NCBI GenBank assembly: GCA_030158675.1
Contig: JAOASL010000040.1
Coordinates: 261,249-325,248, forward strand
Length of the DNA stretch: 64,000 nt
Source of the DNA: Burkholderiaceae bacterium
GTDB lineage: Bacteria; Pseudomonadota; Gammaproteobacteria; Burkholderiales; Burkholderiaceae_D
Direction: 5' to 3'
Positions 49,551-57,496 of this stretch are shown piece after piece (the first letter of the stretch is position 1; each line of letters begins with the position of its first letter). Position numbers and translations under genes: made by a program. The notes beneath the pieces were generated by a model. That model was not told where the DNA came from, searched no databases, and saw nothing but the letters and a program-made list of their open reading frames with translations.

Positions 49551-50285
49551 CTACCTGGCCGTCCGGTATTTATGGTTGGCGCGCGTCAGGTGCTCACGCA
49601 CCGCCTGCTCGGCGCCCTCCGCATCATGCCTTGCAATGCAATCGATCAGGCGTCCATGCTCATCGGCCGTGACTTCTTCGGCGCCGGGCGCGCGCACCAG
49701 GTCTTCATGAAAGTTGCGCAGCCATTCCAGCATTGCGTGTGACACCGCGACGTAGACCGGATTGCCGGAGACGGCAGCGATCATCCTGTGCAGCGCGAGG
49801 TCAGTCTCAAGAAAACGGATCGGTTCGCCAACGCTGGCGCGATGCGCTGCGAAAGCCTCGCGCAGCCGCGCGATGTCGTCGTCGGACGCACGCTGCGCGG
49901 CCGAACGCGCCATGGCGATCTCGAACACCAGCCGCGCCTCCTTCAGATGTTCGAGCAGTTCGCTGTTGCCAGCCAGCAGATGAACCGCGCTGGCCGAAAT
50001 CTGCGAGATCACCGAATCGGCCGACAAGGGCTGCACGCGCGCGCCCTCGCCATGCACGATCGCGATCAGACCCATACGTTCCAGCGCCTGCAGTCCTTCG
50101 CGTACGGCCGGACGGCCGACACCAAACTGCGCCATCAGCTCGCGCTCGGACGGCAGCAAGGCGCCGACCGGATACGCGCCCGAGCGGATGCCCGCCTGTA
50201 GGCGCTGCTGCACTTCGTGTCCCAGCTTGCGCCGCACGATGGGCGTGGCGGCGGTTCCTGCATGAAGCCCTGATTGACTGGTCAT
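49551..50285 (-). CDS. GntR family (FCD) transcriptional regulator
   Basis: A 244-residue repressor-type protein. The N-terminal winged helix (about 20-85) contains VQQRLQAGIRSGAYPVGALLPSERELMAQFGVGRPAVREGLQALERMGLI. The C-terminal FCD domain (about 105-235) has the metal/ligand residues in FLETDLALHRMIAAVSGNPVYVAV and EHGRLIDCIARHDAEGAEQAVREHL. It lies just before the catabolic operon on the same strand and is divergent from the MFS transporter, so it probably controls both. The ATG 50285 is chosen; a longer frame to 50441 reads through the operator region. Confidence 0.9.
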   Translation of the reverse strand: MTSQSGLHAGTAATPIVRRKLGHEVQQRLQAGIRSGAYPVGALLPSERELMAQFGVGRPAVREGLQALERMGLIAIVHGEGARVQPLSADSVISQISASAVHLLAGNSELLEHLKEARLVFEIAMARSAAQRASDDDIARLREAFAAHRASVGEPIRFLETDLALHRMIAAVSGNPVYVAVSHAMLEWLRNFHEDLVRAPGAEEVTADEHGRLIDCIARHDAEGAEQAVREHLTRANHKYRTAR

Positions 50286-50311
50286 GTGTCGAATGGCATG
50301 ATGTCCTCTTG

Positions 50312-50338
50312 TATACTCATCATACCAGTTGATGTATA
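50312..50338. promoter_or_regulatory. Candidate GntR operator
   Basis: TATAC and ATCA on the left (50312-50316, 50319-50322) mirror TGAT and GTATA on the right (50330-50338), with two extra bases in the left arm. It lies 27 bases upstream of the regulator start, in the 158-base divergent region. Confidence 0.45.
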
Positions 50339-50443
50339 GGTAAACAAGCGACCCATAGTTAATCAACAGGCCTATCGCGCGACGACTGCCGGAATTGCGC
50401 AGCTCCTGCGGCCGGGCTGAAAACTGAACAAGGAGGCGCACTC

Positions 50444-51757
50444 ATGCAGGAGCAGGCTGTGGCGCGTGACACCGCCAACCGGACCGAATCGACTTCGGCC
50501 GCCAACTCACCGACCAAGGTCCTCTTCGCGAGCCTGATCGGCACCACGATCGAGTACTTCGATTTCTACATTTTTGGCACCGCGGCGGTGCTGGTCTTCC
50601 CGAAGCTGTTCTTCCCGTCGTCGGATCCGACCATGGCGATGCTGCAATCGCTGGCCACCTTCGGCCTGGCCTTCATCGCGCGTCCGGTCGGCTCGGCGCT
50701 GTTCGGGCATTTCGGCGACCGCATCGGCCGCAAGGCCACGCTGGTGGCGTCGCTGCTGACGATGGGCCTGTCGACGGTATGCATCGGCCTGCTGCCGTCG
50801 TATGCATCGATCGGCCTACTGGCGCCGGTACTGCTGGCCATACTACGCTTCGGCCAGGGTCTGGGATTGGGCGGCGAATGGGGCGGGGCGGTGCTGTTGG
50901 CCACCGAGAATGCGCCGCCAGGCAAGCGCGCATGGTACGGCATGTTCCCGCAGCTCGGCGGCCCGGCCGGCTTCTTCCTTTCCGGCAGCGCCTTCCTCGT
51001 GCTGACGACGCAACTGCCCGAAACCGACTTCCTCAATTGGGGCTGGCGCATTCCGTTCATCGCCAGCGCGCTCTTGGTATTCGTCGGTCTGTACGTTCGC
51101 CTGAACATCGCCGAAACGCCGGCATTCCAGAAGGTACTGCACCAACATGAACGCGTGAAGGTGCCGATGCTGACCGTGGTCACCCAGTATCCGCGCGCGC
51201 TGCTGCTCGCCATGCTCTCGGGCATGGGTCAGTTCGTGCTGTTCTACCTGATTACAGTATTCACGCTGAGCTGGGCCACCACATCGCTCGGCTATGCGCG
51301 CGCCGATTTCCTGGTGCTGCAGCTGATCTCGGTGGTGTTTTTCGCGATATTCATCCCGATCGCCGCGAAACTGTCCGACCGTCGCGGCCGCACGGCCGCG
51401 CTGAAGCTGGGCGCCATCGGCATCGTGCTACTCGGCCTGGTGCTCGGCCCGATGCTGCAGGCCGGCAGCCTGACCACGGTGATCGCGCTGTCGATCGGCA
51501 TGGCGCTGATGGGGATGTGCTTCGGCCCGCTGGGCACACTGATGGCGGACCTGTTCCCGGCCGAGGTGCGCTACACCGGTGCGTCGCTGGGATTCAATCT
51601 GTCGGCGATCGTCGGCGCATCGTTTGCACCCTACATCGCGACCTGGCTGGCGACTCATTACGGCCTGCAGTTCGTCGGCTACTACCTGTCCGGCATGGCG
51701 ATGGTCAGCGTGATGGCGCTGACGCTGGTCAGGCGTCTGCCGTCAAACAGTCACTGA
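50444..51757 (+). CDS. MFS transporter, metabolite:H+ symporter type
   Basis: A 437-residue twelve-helix transporter of the MHS family. The N-terminal signature is LFASLIGTTIEYFDFYIFGTAAVLVFPKLFFP. The conserved loop between helices 2 and 3 reads GHFGDRIGRKATLVASLLTMG, and a later loop reads KLSDRRGRTAALKLG. Relatives carry shikimate, citrate, ketoglutarate or similar acids into the cell. It is divergent from the GntR gene and probably imports the substrate of the neighbouring operon. Confidence 0.9.
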   Translation: MQEQAVARDTANRTESTSAANSPTKVLFASLIGTTIEYFDFYIFGTAAVLVFPKLFFPSSDPTMAMLQSLATFGLAFIARPVGSALFGHFGDRIGRKATLVASLLTMGLSTVCIGLLPSYASIGLLAPVLLAILRFGQGLGLGGEWGGAVLLATENAPPGKRAWYGMFPQLGGPAGFFLSGSAFLVLTTQLPETDFLNWGWRIPFIASALLVFVGLYVRLNIAETPAFQKVLHQHERVKVPMLTVVTQYPRALLLAMLSGMGQFVLFYLITVFTLSWATTSLGYARADFLVLQLISVVFFAIFIPIAAKLSDRRGRTAALKLGAIGIVLLGLVLGPMLQAGSLTTVIALSIGMALMGMCFGPLGTLMADLFPAEVRYTGASLGFNLSAIVGASFAPYIATWLATHYGLQFVGYYLSGMAMVSVMALTLVRRLPSNSH

Positions 51758-51765
51758 TGCCGCTT

Positions 51766-51812
51766 GGTTGCCGCCCGCCCGGGGCCATGCCCGGTGCGGC
51801 GGCAACTTGTTT
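51766..51812 (+). terminator. Rho-independent terminator of the MFS gene
   Basis: 9-bp arms GTTGCCGCC (51766-51774) and GGCGGCAAC (51797-51805), with further C/G pairing inside, followed by TTGTTTCT. It starts 9 bases past the stop. Confidence 0.75.
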
Positions 51813-52022
51813 CTCTGATCACCCGGCTGTCGCCGCAAGCGCGATGTTTACCTGTCGGGGCGAGTGATCTGGCAATGATCTGACGCTATACTTCCGAAAA
51901 AATTTATTCTGCCGGCTAGCGCTGTCACGTCATGCGACGTGGCCACATGCAGGCCGTGGCAGTGATCGCAAAATTCACGTTCGCGAAAAATTCGCTTTCG
52001 TCCCAGATCAGATGGAGAACCT

Positions 52023-52997
52023 GTGATACCTCACATGGTGCTTGCAGACACATTCGCCGAGTCCAGACGGGTCCTGAAATCCGATGACTACCGCCCGCTA
52101 GCCATGGCAGATCAATACCGGCGCCTGGGAGCGTACCTTGGCGTCGACTTTTCGCCCGCCATACGCTTGCTCGAACTGCTGCCGGTATTCCTGGCTGGCG
52201 CCCGGCACGGGGCCATCCGCAGGCAAATGGCCATCGGACTGGCAGAACTGCGCAGTCAGCAGGAAGTCGCTGCAAGACGTGTCATCGACCAGCTTCCTCC
52301 GTTGTTGTCACCCGGACGATCAGCGGACCTGCTCAGTGAGTTCGTCCAGCCGCTATGGCAAGCGATGGCCTCGGTAAGTGAAGTTCCCGGCGATGAAAGT
52401 GGTGAACTGTCGACTCGCCTTCCGAATTTGTTCGACACCAAGCTGCGCATCCGGGAACGCCTGCAGATTAACGAGCTGCTTCGCGAGTTCATCGGCTTTG
52501 ATCCGGCGTCATCAGAGCAGCGACTGATCGCGTTGGGGCAGAACGTGCTCGGTGCCGCTCCTTTGATCGGCACATTGACGATGTCGCTGCATCAGGTGTT
52601 CACCACGAACCTGGGGACGCCTCTGAACGGCATCACCTATCCGAAGCATTTTCCGGCCAGCGCACTGTCGGTGACCGATCGCGTCTGGCAGAAAAATTCG
52701 GGATCTGCCGGCGCACAAGCCCCCGAAACCACGCGCTGTGTATTGCACTCGCCAAACTTCACGGCTGCCGAAAATGAAGAGGCACTGTTTGGCATGGGCG
52801 AGCATACCTGTCTGGGCAGGTCGATCGCCAATCTGGTTTGGACGATGGTCCTCGAAAAGCTGAGCACTCTGCCTGTCAGCATACGGTCGTCGACGCTGGC
52901 GCTGCGCACCGACCCGCCGCAGAGTGCCGAAGATTTCCTGGCGATAGATGATCCGTTCATACGACCACGCAGCCTGCGAGTGACCGTTGAATCCTGA
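52023..52997 (+). CDS. Short, atypical cytochrome P450-like protein
   Basis: A 324-residue protein with a clear P450 haem loop, ALFGMGEHTCLGRSIANLVW, near residue 265, and an early HxxxR segment (ARHGAIRRQMA) like the C-helix region. It is about 80 residues shorter than usual bacterial P450s. I cannot find the ExxR of the K helix or the AGxxT of the I helix (the corresponding stretch is ALGQNVLGAAPLIGTLTMSL). It may bind haem but use unusual or no oxygen chemistry. The start is GTG 52023 with GGAG six bases upstream; ATG 52035 is an alternative. No ferredoxin or reductase is nearby. It overlaps the next gene. Confidence 0.72.
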   Translation: MIPHMVLADTFAESRRVLKSDDYRPLAMADQYRRLGAYLGVDFSPAIRLLELLPVFLAGARHGAIRRQMAIGLAELRSQQEVAARRVIDQLPPLLSPGRSADLLSEFVQPLWQAMASVSEVPGDESGELSTRLPNLFDTKLRIRERLQINELLREFIGFDPASSEQRLIALGQNVLGAAPLIGTLTMSLHQVFTTNLGTPLNGITYPKHFPASALSVTDRVWQKNSGSAGAQAPETTRCVLHSPNFTAAENEEALFGMGEHTCLGRSIANLVWTMVLEKLSTLPVSIRSSTLALRTDPPQSAEDFLAIDDPFIRPRSLRVTVES

Positions 52998-53955
52998 CAT
53001 TTTATCTGCGGCCATCGGATTCAGCGATCCGCTGCAGCACTCGCTGGCCCAGCTGGAGCGGTTGGCGGCCGCATTGAAGCATGCCCGCTTCGACCTGCGC
53101 GATGCACTCAGAACTGCGACACAACTGGCCTGCCAAGGCCAGCCCTCTGCGCGCGCTTTCGTGCACCACATCCAATCCGGGATCGATCACCCGGAGGTCC
53201 AGAAGCGGACCGACAAGCTGCTGAAGATCTGCGACTACACTGATCGTCTCGAGGCTCTGACCGAGATACACCGCGATAAGCTGCTGTTGCCCAGGCTGTA
53301 CGCACTGGAGGGGCCCGTGTTCATCGAGGGCGATCCGGCCAGGCAGAAGCTGGTTGTCGTGTTCACCACCATGTTCAACAACTTCGGGATCGCCAACACC
53401 GTCCTGCTCGCGATCCTGAAAAAATACGGCGTCTCCGTGCTGCTGCTGCGGGACTGCACACAGGCCAACTATCTCGGTGGCGCCAGCAGTTTCGGTGAAG
53501 ACCTCGACGACATGTCGCAAAAGATCGAAGCATTCGCCCGCAGTAAATCGTTCGACAGCGTTTACCTGATGGGCTACTCGTCGGGAGCTTACGCCAGCTG
53601 TTACGCGTCCACGCGCATGCGCTGCGCAGGCCATCTCGTGTTTTCAGGTCCCGCCGATTTTTCGCTCGATACGGCACTGCCGACGGAATGGATGATTCCC
53701 CGGGAGATCAGACAACTGTTCGACCCACGCCATTTGCTCGACCTGAGCGATGTGCTGCCAGGCGCCCCTTTGAGGCGGCGCTTCATCGTTGGCGCCCAGT
53801 CACGGCGCGACCTCAGGAACGCACATCACCTGAGGCATGTCGCCGGACTGGAAATCATCGAAATCGCGGACTGCGTCCACGACACCCCGGAAACCCTGAT
53901 CGCCCGCGGCGAATTCGACGCTCACCTCGACTGGCTATTCAGCGGCAGCGCTTAG
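52987..53955 (+). CDS. Alpha/beta hydrolase with N-terminal extension
   Basis: A 322-residue protein. The first 110 residues are helical and unlike known hydrolases. The core then has LVVVFTTMFNNFG, the nucleophile elbow MGYSSGAYASCYAS, and a likely catalytic His in IADCVHDTPETL. Substrate unknown; with an ACP gene beside it, an acyl-transfer or thioesterase role is possible. It begins at a TTG that overlaps the P450-like stop by 11 bases, so the two are coupled. Its last 21 bases overlap the convergent ACP gene. Confidence 0.75.
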   Translation: MNPDILSAAIGFSDPLQHSLAQLERLAAALKHARFDLRDALRTATQLACQGQPSARAFVHHIQSGIDHPEVQKRTDKLLKICDYTDRLEALTEIHRDKLLLPRLYALEGPVFIEGDPARQKLVVVFTTMFNNFGIANTVLLAILKKYGVSVLLLRDCTQANYLGGASSFGEDLDDMSQKIEAFARSKSFDSVYLMGYSSGAYASCYASTRMRCAGHLVFSGPADFSLDTALPTEWMIPREIRQLFDPRHLLDLSDVLPGAPLRRRFIVGAQSRRDLRNAHHLRHVAGLEIIEIADCVHDTPETLIARGEFDAHLDWLFSGSA

Positions 53956-54189
53956 TTTCAGTGCCAGCTCGCTGATACGCAAAGACTCGTCGAATTCCTC
54001 CACCTCGACCGGGCGACCGATATCATCCTCCACCTGCATCGCCAGTGTCAGCAGGTCGAGGCTGTCGAGCGACAGGTCGCCGATGCGTGCCGACCGCAAG
54101 GTACCCGGATCCTTGGGACGTTTGTCCGCAGCAAGCAACTCCATGATACGAGCGACGATTTTTTCTTCAATGTCATTGGCAGTCAGCAT
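53935..54189 (-). CDS. Acyl carrier protein
   Basis: An 84-residue acidic carrier protein. The phosphopantetheine site is the Ser in IGDLSLDSLDLLTLAMQVEDDIG (DSLD), and the helices on both sides fit the ACP fold (IEEKIVARIMELLAADK; ISELALKLSAAAE). It is not the housekeeping acpP by sequence and has no fab genes around it. It lies opposite the P450-like and hydrolase genes and overlaps the hydrolase at the 3' end. It probably carries the substrate of that pair. Confidence 0.88.
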   Translation of the reverse strand: MLTANDIEEKIVARIMELLAADKRPKDPGTLRSARIGDLSLDSLDLLTLAMQVEDDIGRPVEVEEFDESLRISELALKLSAAAE

Positions 54190-54456
54190 GGTTGAGGCTT
54201 GAATTTCAAAAGTCTGAGGTTTTACCAGAAGCGCCTCCCTGCCGCACTATTTTTCTGAGGCGACGAGTGCCTGCCACCGTCGACATTGCAGTGTCTGCGC
54301 GCTTTGTCCGGGAACTGGCAGCCTCGACAGTGGCTCACGCGTTGAGCCACACGTCGCGGACAATCGGGCGCTTTCCTTACCGGAGAGCCTCCTGCAAAAC
54401 ATCCGCTCCTTGTCGTGCTCCATCAGCCTGTCCTTCGCTCCTGCTTGACGAAGGCA

Positions 54457-54900
54457 GTGGGTCCGCCTATATTGATACACAATTACTGTTTTAATATAGG
54501 TGTCGCAATATACTCGCTAGACCAAATTACGGTGCTTGCCGATGTACCCAAGCGCACGGTTCGCTACTACATACAGCTCGGACTGGTCGACCGTCCGATC
54601 GGTGAAACGCGGGCGGCGCACTACACGCAAGACCACCTGGAGCAGCTGCTCAAAGTGAAACATCTGGCGGCGGCCGGCGTATCGCTGGAGCGCATCCGCG
54701 ACGTGCTCTCCGGCGCGCCGGCGCCCGTGCCACCGCCGGCACGGCAGCCGGGCAGCGTCGAGGTGCGCAGCCATCTGCACATTGCGCCCGGCATCGAATT
54801 GCAGATCGCGCCGGATGAGGCCGGCCTGTCGCCCGAGCGCCTGCGCCGTTTTATCCGTGCCGTCATGAATGAATGGAAAAAACTCGACCATGAAAAATAG
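54457..54900 (+). CDS. MerR family transcriptional regulator
   Basis: About 147 residues. The winged-helix DNA-binding domain reads YSLDQITVLADVPKRTVRYYIQLGLVDRPIGETRAAHYTQDHLEQLLKVKHLAAAGVSLERIRDVL. A Pro-rich linker and a short C-terminal part follow, with no metal-binding cysteine loop like CueR. No ATG precedes the domain; candidates are GTG 54415, GTG 54457 and TTG 54472, none with a good ribosome-binding site. The stop overlaps the start of the VIT-VWA gene, so the two are coupled. Confidence 0.78.
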   Translation: MGPPILIHNYCFNIGVAIYSLDQITVLADVPKRTVRYYIQLGLVDRPIGETRAAHYTQDHLEQLLKVKHLAAAGVSLERIRDVLSGAPAPVPPPARQPGSVEVRSHLHIAPGIELQIAPDEAGLSPERLRRFIRAVMNEWKKLDHEK

Positions 54901-57214
54901 CGAACAATCTATCGGACTGACTGCGAACCACGGCCTTGAAAAAATGGCTCTGCAGTCGGTTCATGCGCACGGCGAAGTGGACGGGCTGCTACTGCGCATG
55001 GCGCTGCGGCAGGTCTATCGCAACACCACCGACAAGGAGCTCGAGACTGTCTACAGCTTTCCTTTGGCGTGGGGCACCACCTTGCTGGGCATGCGCGTCG
55101 AATTGAACGGCAAAGTCCTGCACGGCAGCGTGATCGAAAAATCCGATGCCGAAGAGCGATACGAACAGGCCATCGAGAAAGGCGACCTGCCGGTGATGCT
55201 GGTCAGAGAAGGCAAGGATCTTTACTCCGCACGCATCGGCAATCTGAAGCCCGGCGACGAGACGGTCATCGAGATCGACTACGGCCAGCTACTGACACCG
55301 GATCAGGGATACACCCGCATCACGATTCCGACCACGATCGCACCGCGCTACGGACGCGATCCCGGACTCCGGGGCATGGTCGCCCACGCCATCGGCACCA
55401 TTGATCCGTTCGCGGAATACCGCTTTTTCCTTACCCTCGCGCTCCGTGGTCCGCTGGCACGCGGTCGCATCGCCTGCCCGAGCCACACGGTAAGTCAACA
55501 GGCGGGTGACCAGGGTCTGACGGTACAACTGTCGCAGCAGGCCATGCTCGACCGCGACTTCATCCTGACCATCGAGACGGATGACATCGGCAGCGCTCTG
55601 GTCAGCCCGAACCCGGGCGAAACCGACGCGTATACCGTACTGCAGAGCTTTGCTCCCCGTCTGCCGGCAGCCACGAAAACCGAGGCGCCGTTACAGTTGA
55701 AAATCCTGATCGACTGCTCTGGCTCGATGGCAGGTGACAGCCTGCGGATGGCGAAGCAGGCGCTGGCCAGCGTGATCGGTCGGCTCAGGGCTGTGGACTA
55801 CGTATCGTTCAGCCGCTTCGGCTCGAACACGATGCACGTCGTCGACCGCCTCGTGCCTGCCAGCGAGGCCCACCTCCCCTGGCTGCTGGATGCAGTGCAG
55901 AAAACCGAGGCCGACATGGGCGGCACCGCCCTTGAGATGGCGTTGCGACAGGTAATCGCCCTGCGACAACAGAACGGCAAGGAAGCGGAAGCCGCCAGCA
56001 TCTTGCTGATCACCGATGGCGAAGTCTGGGACATCGACGCGATCGTCGCCACCGTTCGTCAATCCGGTCATCAGGTATATGTGATCGGCGTCGGCAGCTC
56101 GCCGGCAGAAAGTCTGGTACGTGAGCTTGCCGAAGTCAGCGGCGGCGCGGCGGAGCTGGCCTCCGGCGAACAGAACATGGCAGCGGCGACTGCCCGGCTC
56201 GTCGAAAAGATGCGCTCCACACTGGATCTTGAGGTTGCGGCCGTGCTCGATGGTGAGTCCCTGCTGCTGCCACGCAAGCGCTACCGGGTCGCCGCCGGCA
56301 CGACGCTGCACCTGTGGTACCCGCTGAACCGGCGGCTGGCACAGTCGGCGCAGATCACCGTCACCGACCGCCGCTCAGGCGAACAGCAAACGATTGCTTC
56401 GAGCGCGCTTGCATGGAACAGCGACGGGACGGTGGCAAGGATAGGCGCTGCCCAATGTTTGCATGACATTACCGACGCGCGCGAGCGCCGCAAAATCGCG
56501 CTGCAATACCAGCTGATCACGGAGCAGACTCATTTTCTGCTGGTGCATGAGCGCGATGCAGCGGACAAGGCCAGCGGCATGCCGGCACTGCAGCCGATCG
56601 GCAGCATGCTGGCCGCCGGCTGGGGAGGCGCCGGCACCGTGATGGAATGCGGCCCGGCCAAGTACGAGCTGCCGTCTTTCATGCGTCGCCAGGCGGATGT
56701 ACCCGACCCGACCAGCAGCGCAGCGCAGACGCCCCGTTTCAGTATGCGCAGTCTCGCCCGTGGCATCACCCGGTTTTCCGATTGGAATCCGGCGCTTCTT
56801 TGGTATACCAGCCTGGGCGAAGTGATCGCGCATCCAAAGGACAGCACCAATCCGCTCAGGCAGCTGGCCGACAAGCTCGGCGAGATGCACGCCGATCCGG
56901 ATGCCTTCGCCGCACTGAATAAACTGGTCGACGGCGACCCCAGGATGGGTTTTCTGCGGCCCTTGCTCGACGCACTGGAAAAGCTCAGCGGTGACCGGGA
57001 GCACGCGATCGCCCTGCTGCTCAGCTGGGCGCGAATGCAAAAACCTGCTTGCGTGCGCCTGTCGCGCCACGCGCGCAAGCGGCTCGACGACTGCATCGCC
57101 ACCCTGCCGAAAGCGCGTTCGGAGCAAGCCAGCAACTATCTTGACGCCGCGGCCATGAGCGCGGTCGGGCAAGCCGGCGAAGCCCGCACCGAAGGCGCAA
57201 GCGCCCCGGGCTGA
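54890..57214 (+). CDS. VIT and VWA domain protein
   Basis: A 774-residue protein without a signal peptide. The VIT domain (about 10-145) includes LRMALRQVYRNTTDKELETVYSFPLAWGTTLLGMRVELNGK and RYEQAIEKG. The VWA domain (about 265-440) has the metal site LIDCSGSMAGDS and TDGEVWD. A C-terminal part of about 300 residues is not recognised. In animals this pairing occurs in inter-alpha-trypsin inhibitors; bacterial versions have no settled role. It is coupled to a MerR regulator (ATG within the MerR stop region). Confidence 0.88.
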   Translation: MKNSEQSIGLTANHGLEKMALQSVHAHGEVDGLLLRMALRQVYRNTTDKELETVYSFPLAWGTTLLGMRVELNGKVLHGSVIEKSDAEERYEQAIEKGDLPVMLVREGKDLYSARIGNLKPGDETVIEIDYGQLLTPDQGYTRITIPTTIAPRYGRDPGLRGMVAHAIGTIDPFAEYRFFLTLALRGPLARGRIACPSHTVSQQAGDQGLTVQLSQQAMLDRDFILTIETDDIGSALVSPNPGETDAYTVLQSFAPRLPAATKTEAPLQLKILIDCSGSMAGDSLRMAKQALASVIGRLRAVDYVSFSRFGSNTMHVVDRLVPASEAHLPWLLDAVQKTEADMGGTALEMALRQVIALRQQNGKEAEAASILLITDGEVWDIDAIVATVRQSGHQVYVIGVGSSPAESLVRELAEVSGGAAELASGEQNMAAATARLVEKMRSTLDLEVAAVLDGESLLLPRKRYRVAAGTTLHLWYPLNRRLAQSAQITVTDRRSGEQQTIASSALAWNSDGTVARIGAAQCLHDITDARERRKIALQYQLITEQTHFLLVHERDAADKASGMPALQPIGSMLAAGWGGAGTVMECGPAKYELPSFMRRQADVPDPTSSAAQTPRFSMRSLARGITRFSDWNPALLWYTSLGEVIAHPKDSTNPLRQLADKLGEMHADPDAFAALNKLVDGDPRMGFLRPLLDALEKLSGDREHAIALLLSWARMQKPACVRLSRHARKRLDDCIATLPKARSEQASNYLDAAAMSAVGQAGEARTEGASAPG

Positions 57215-57265
57215 AGCGCGTGCGGGCGAGTGAACCGGCGCGGCAGAGGGCCAGCGTTACATTGC

Positions 57266-57353
57266 CACAAGCTTGTGCTACGCTGCCCGCACGTCCTCTG
57301 CTCGTGCCATGAGAAGCTTTCTTACCGTCCGTCCGGCAGACCGCAAGCTTGCG
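57266..57353. promoter_or_regulatory. Palindromic operator pair upstream of the efflux operon
   Basis: Two 12-bp perfect palindromes, CACAAGCTTGTG (57266-57277) and CGCAAGCTTGCG (57342-57353), share the core CAAGCTTG and lie 76 bases apart. A weaker AAGCTT-centred copy (57313-57322) is between them. They precede the efflux operon by 144 bases or more. A dimeric metal regulator is likely but not identified. Confidence 0.55.
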
Positions 57354-57496
57354 CACCGATTCACCATTGTTCCTCGCCCACGCACCGGCACTTCCTGCGC
57401 ACGCGGCGATCGCGCCTCTGACACTCCGTCGCTGACACGGTCCGGCCTGCCCTCATTTATCGCAGCCGGTGATTACGTTCATCCCTGGAGAGCTTC

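Noticed and set aside
54190-54456. A small gene between the ACP and MerR genes
   Set aside because: Frames on both strands lack a ribosome-binding site and protein-like composition; the region is better read as divergent promoters.
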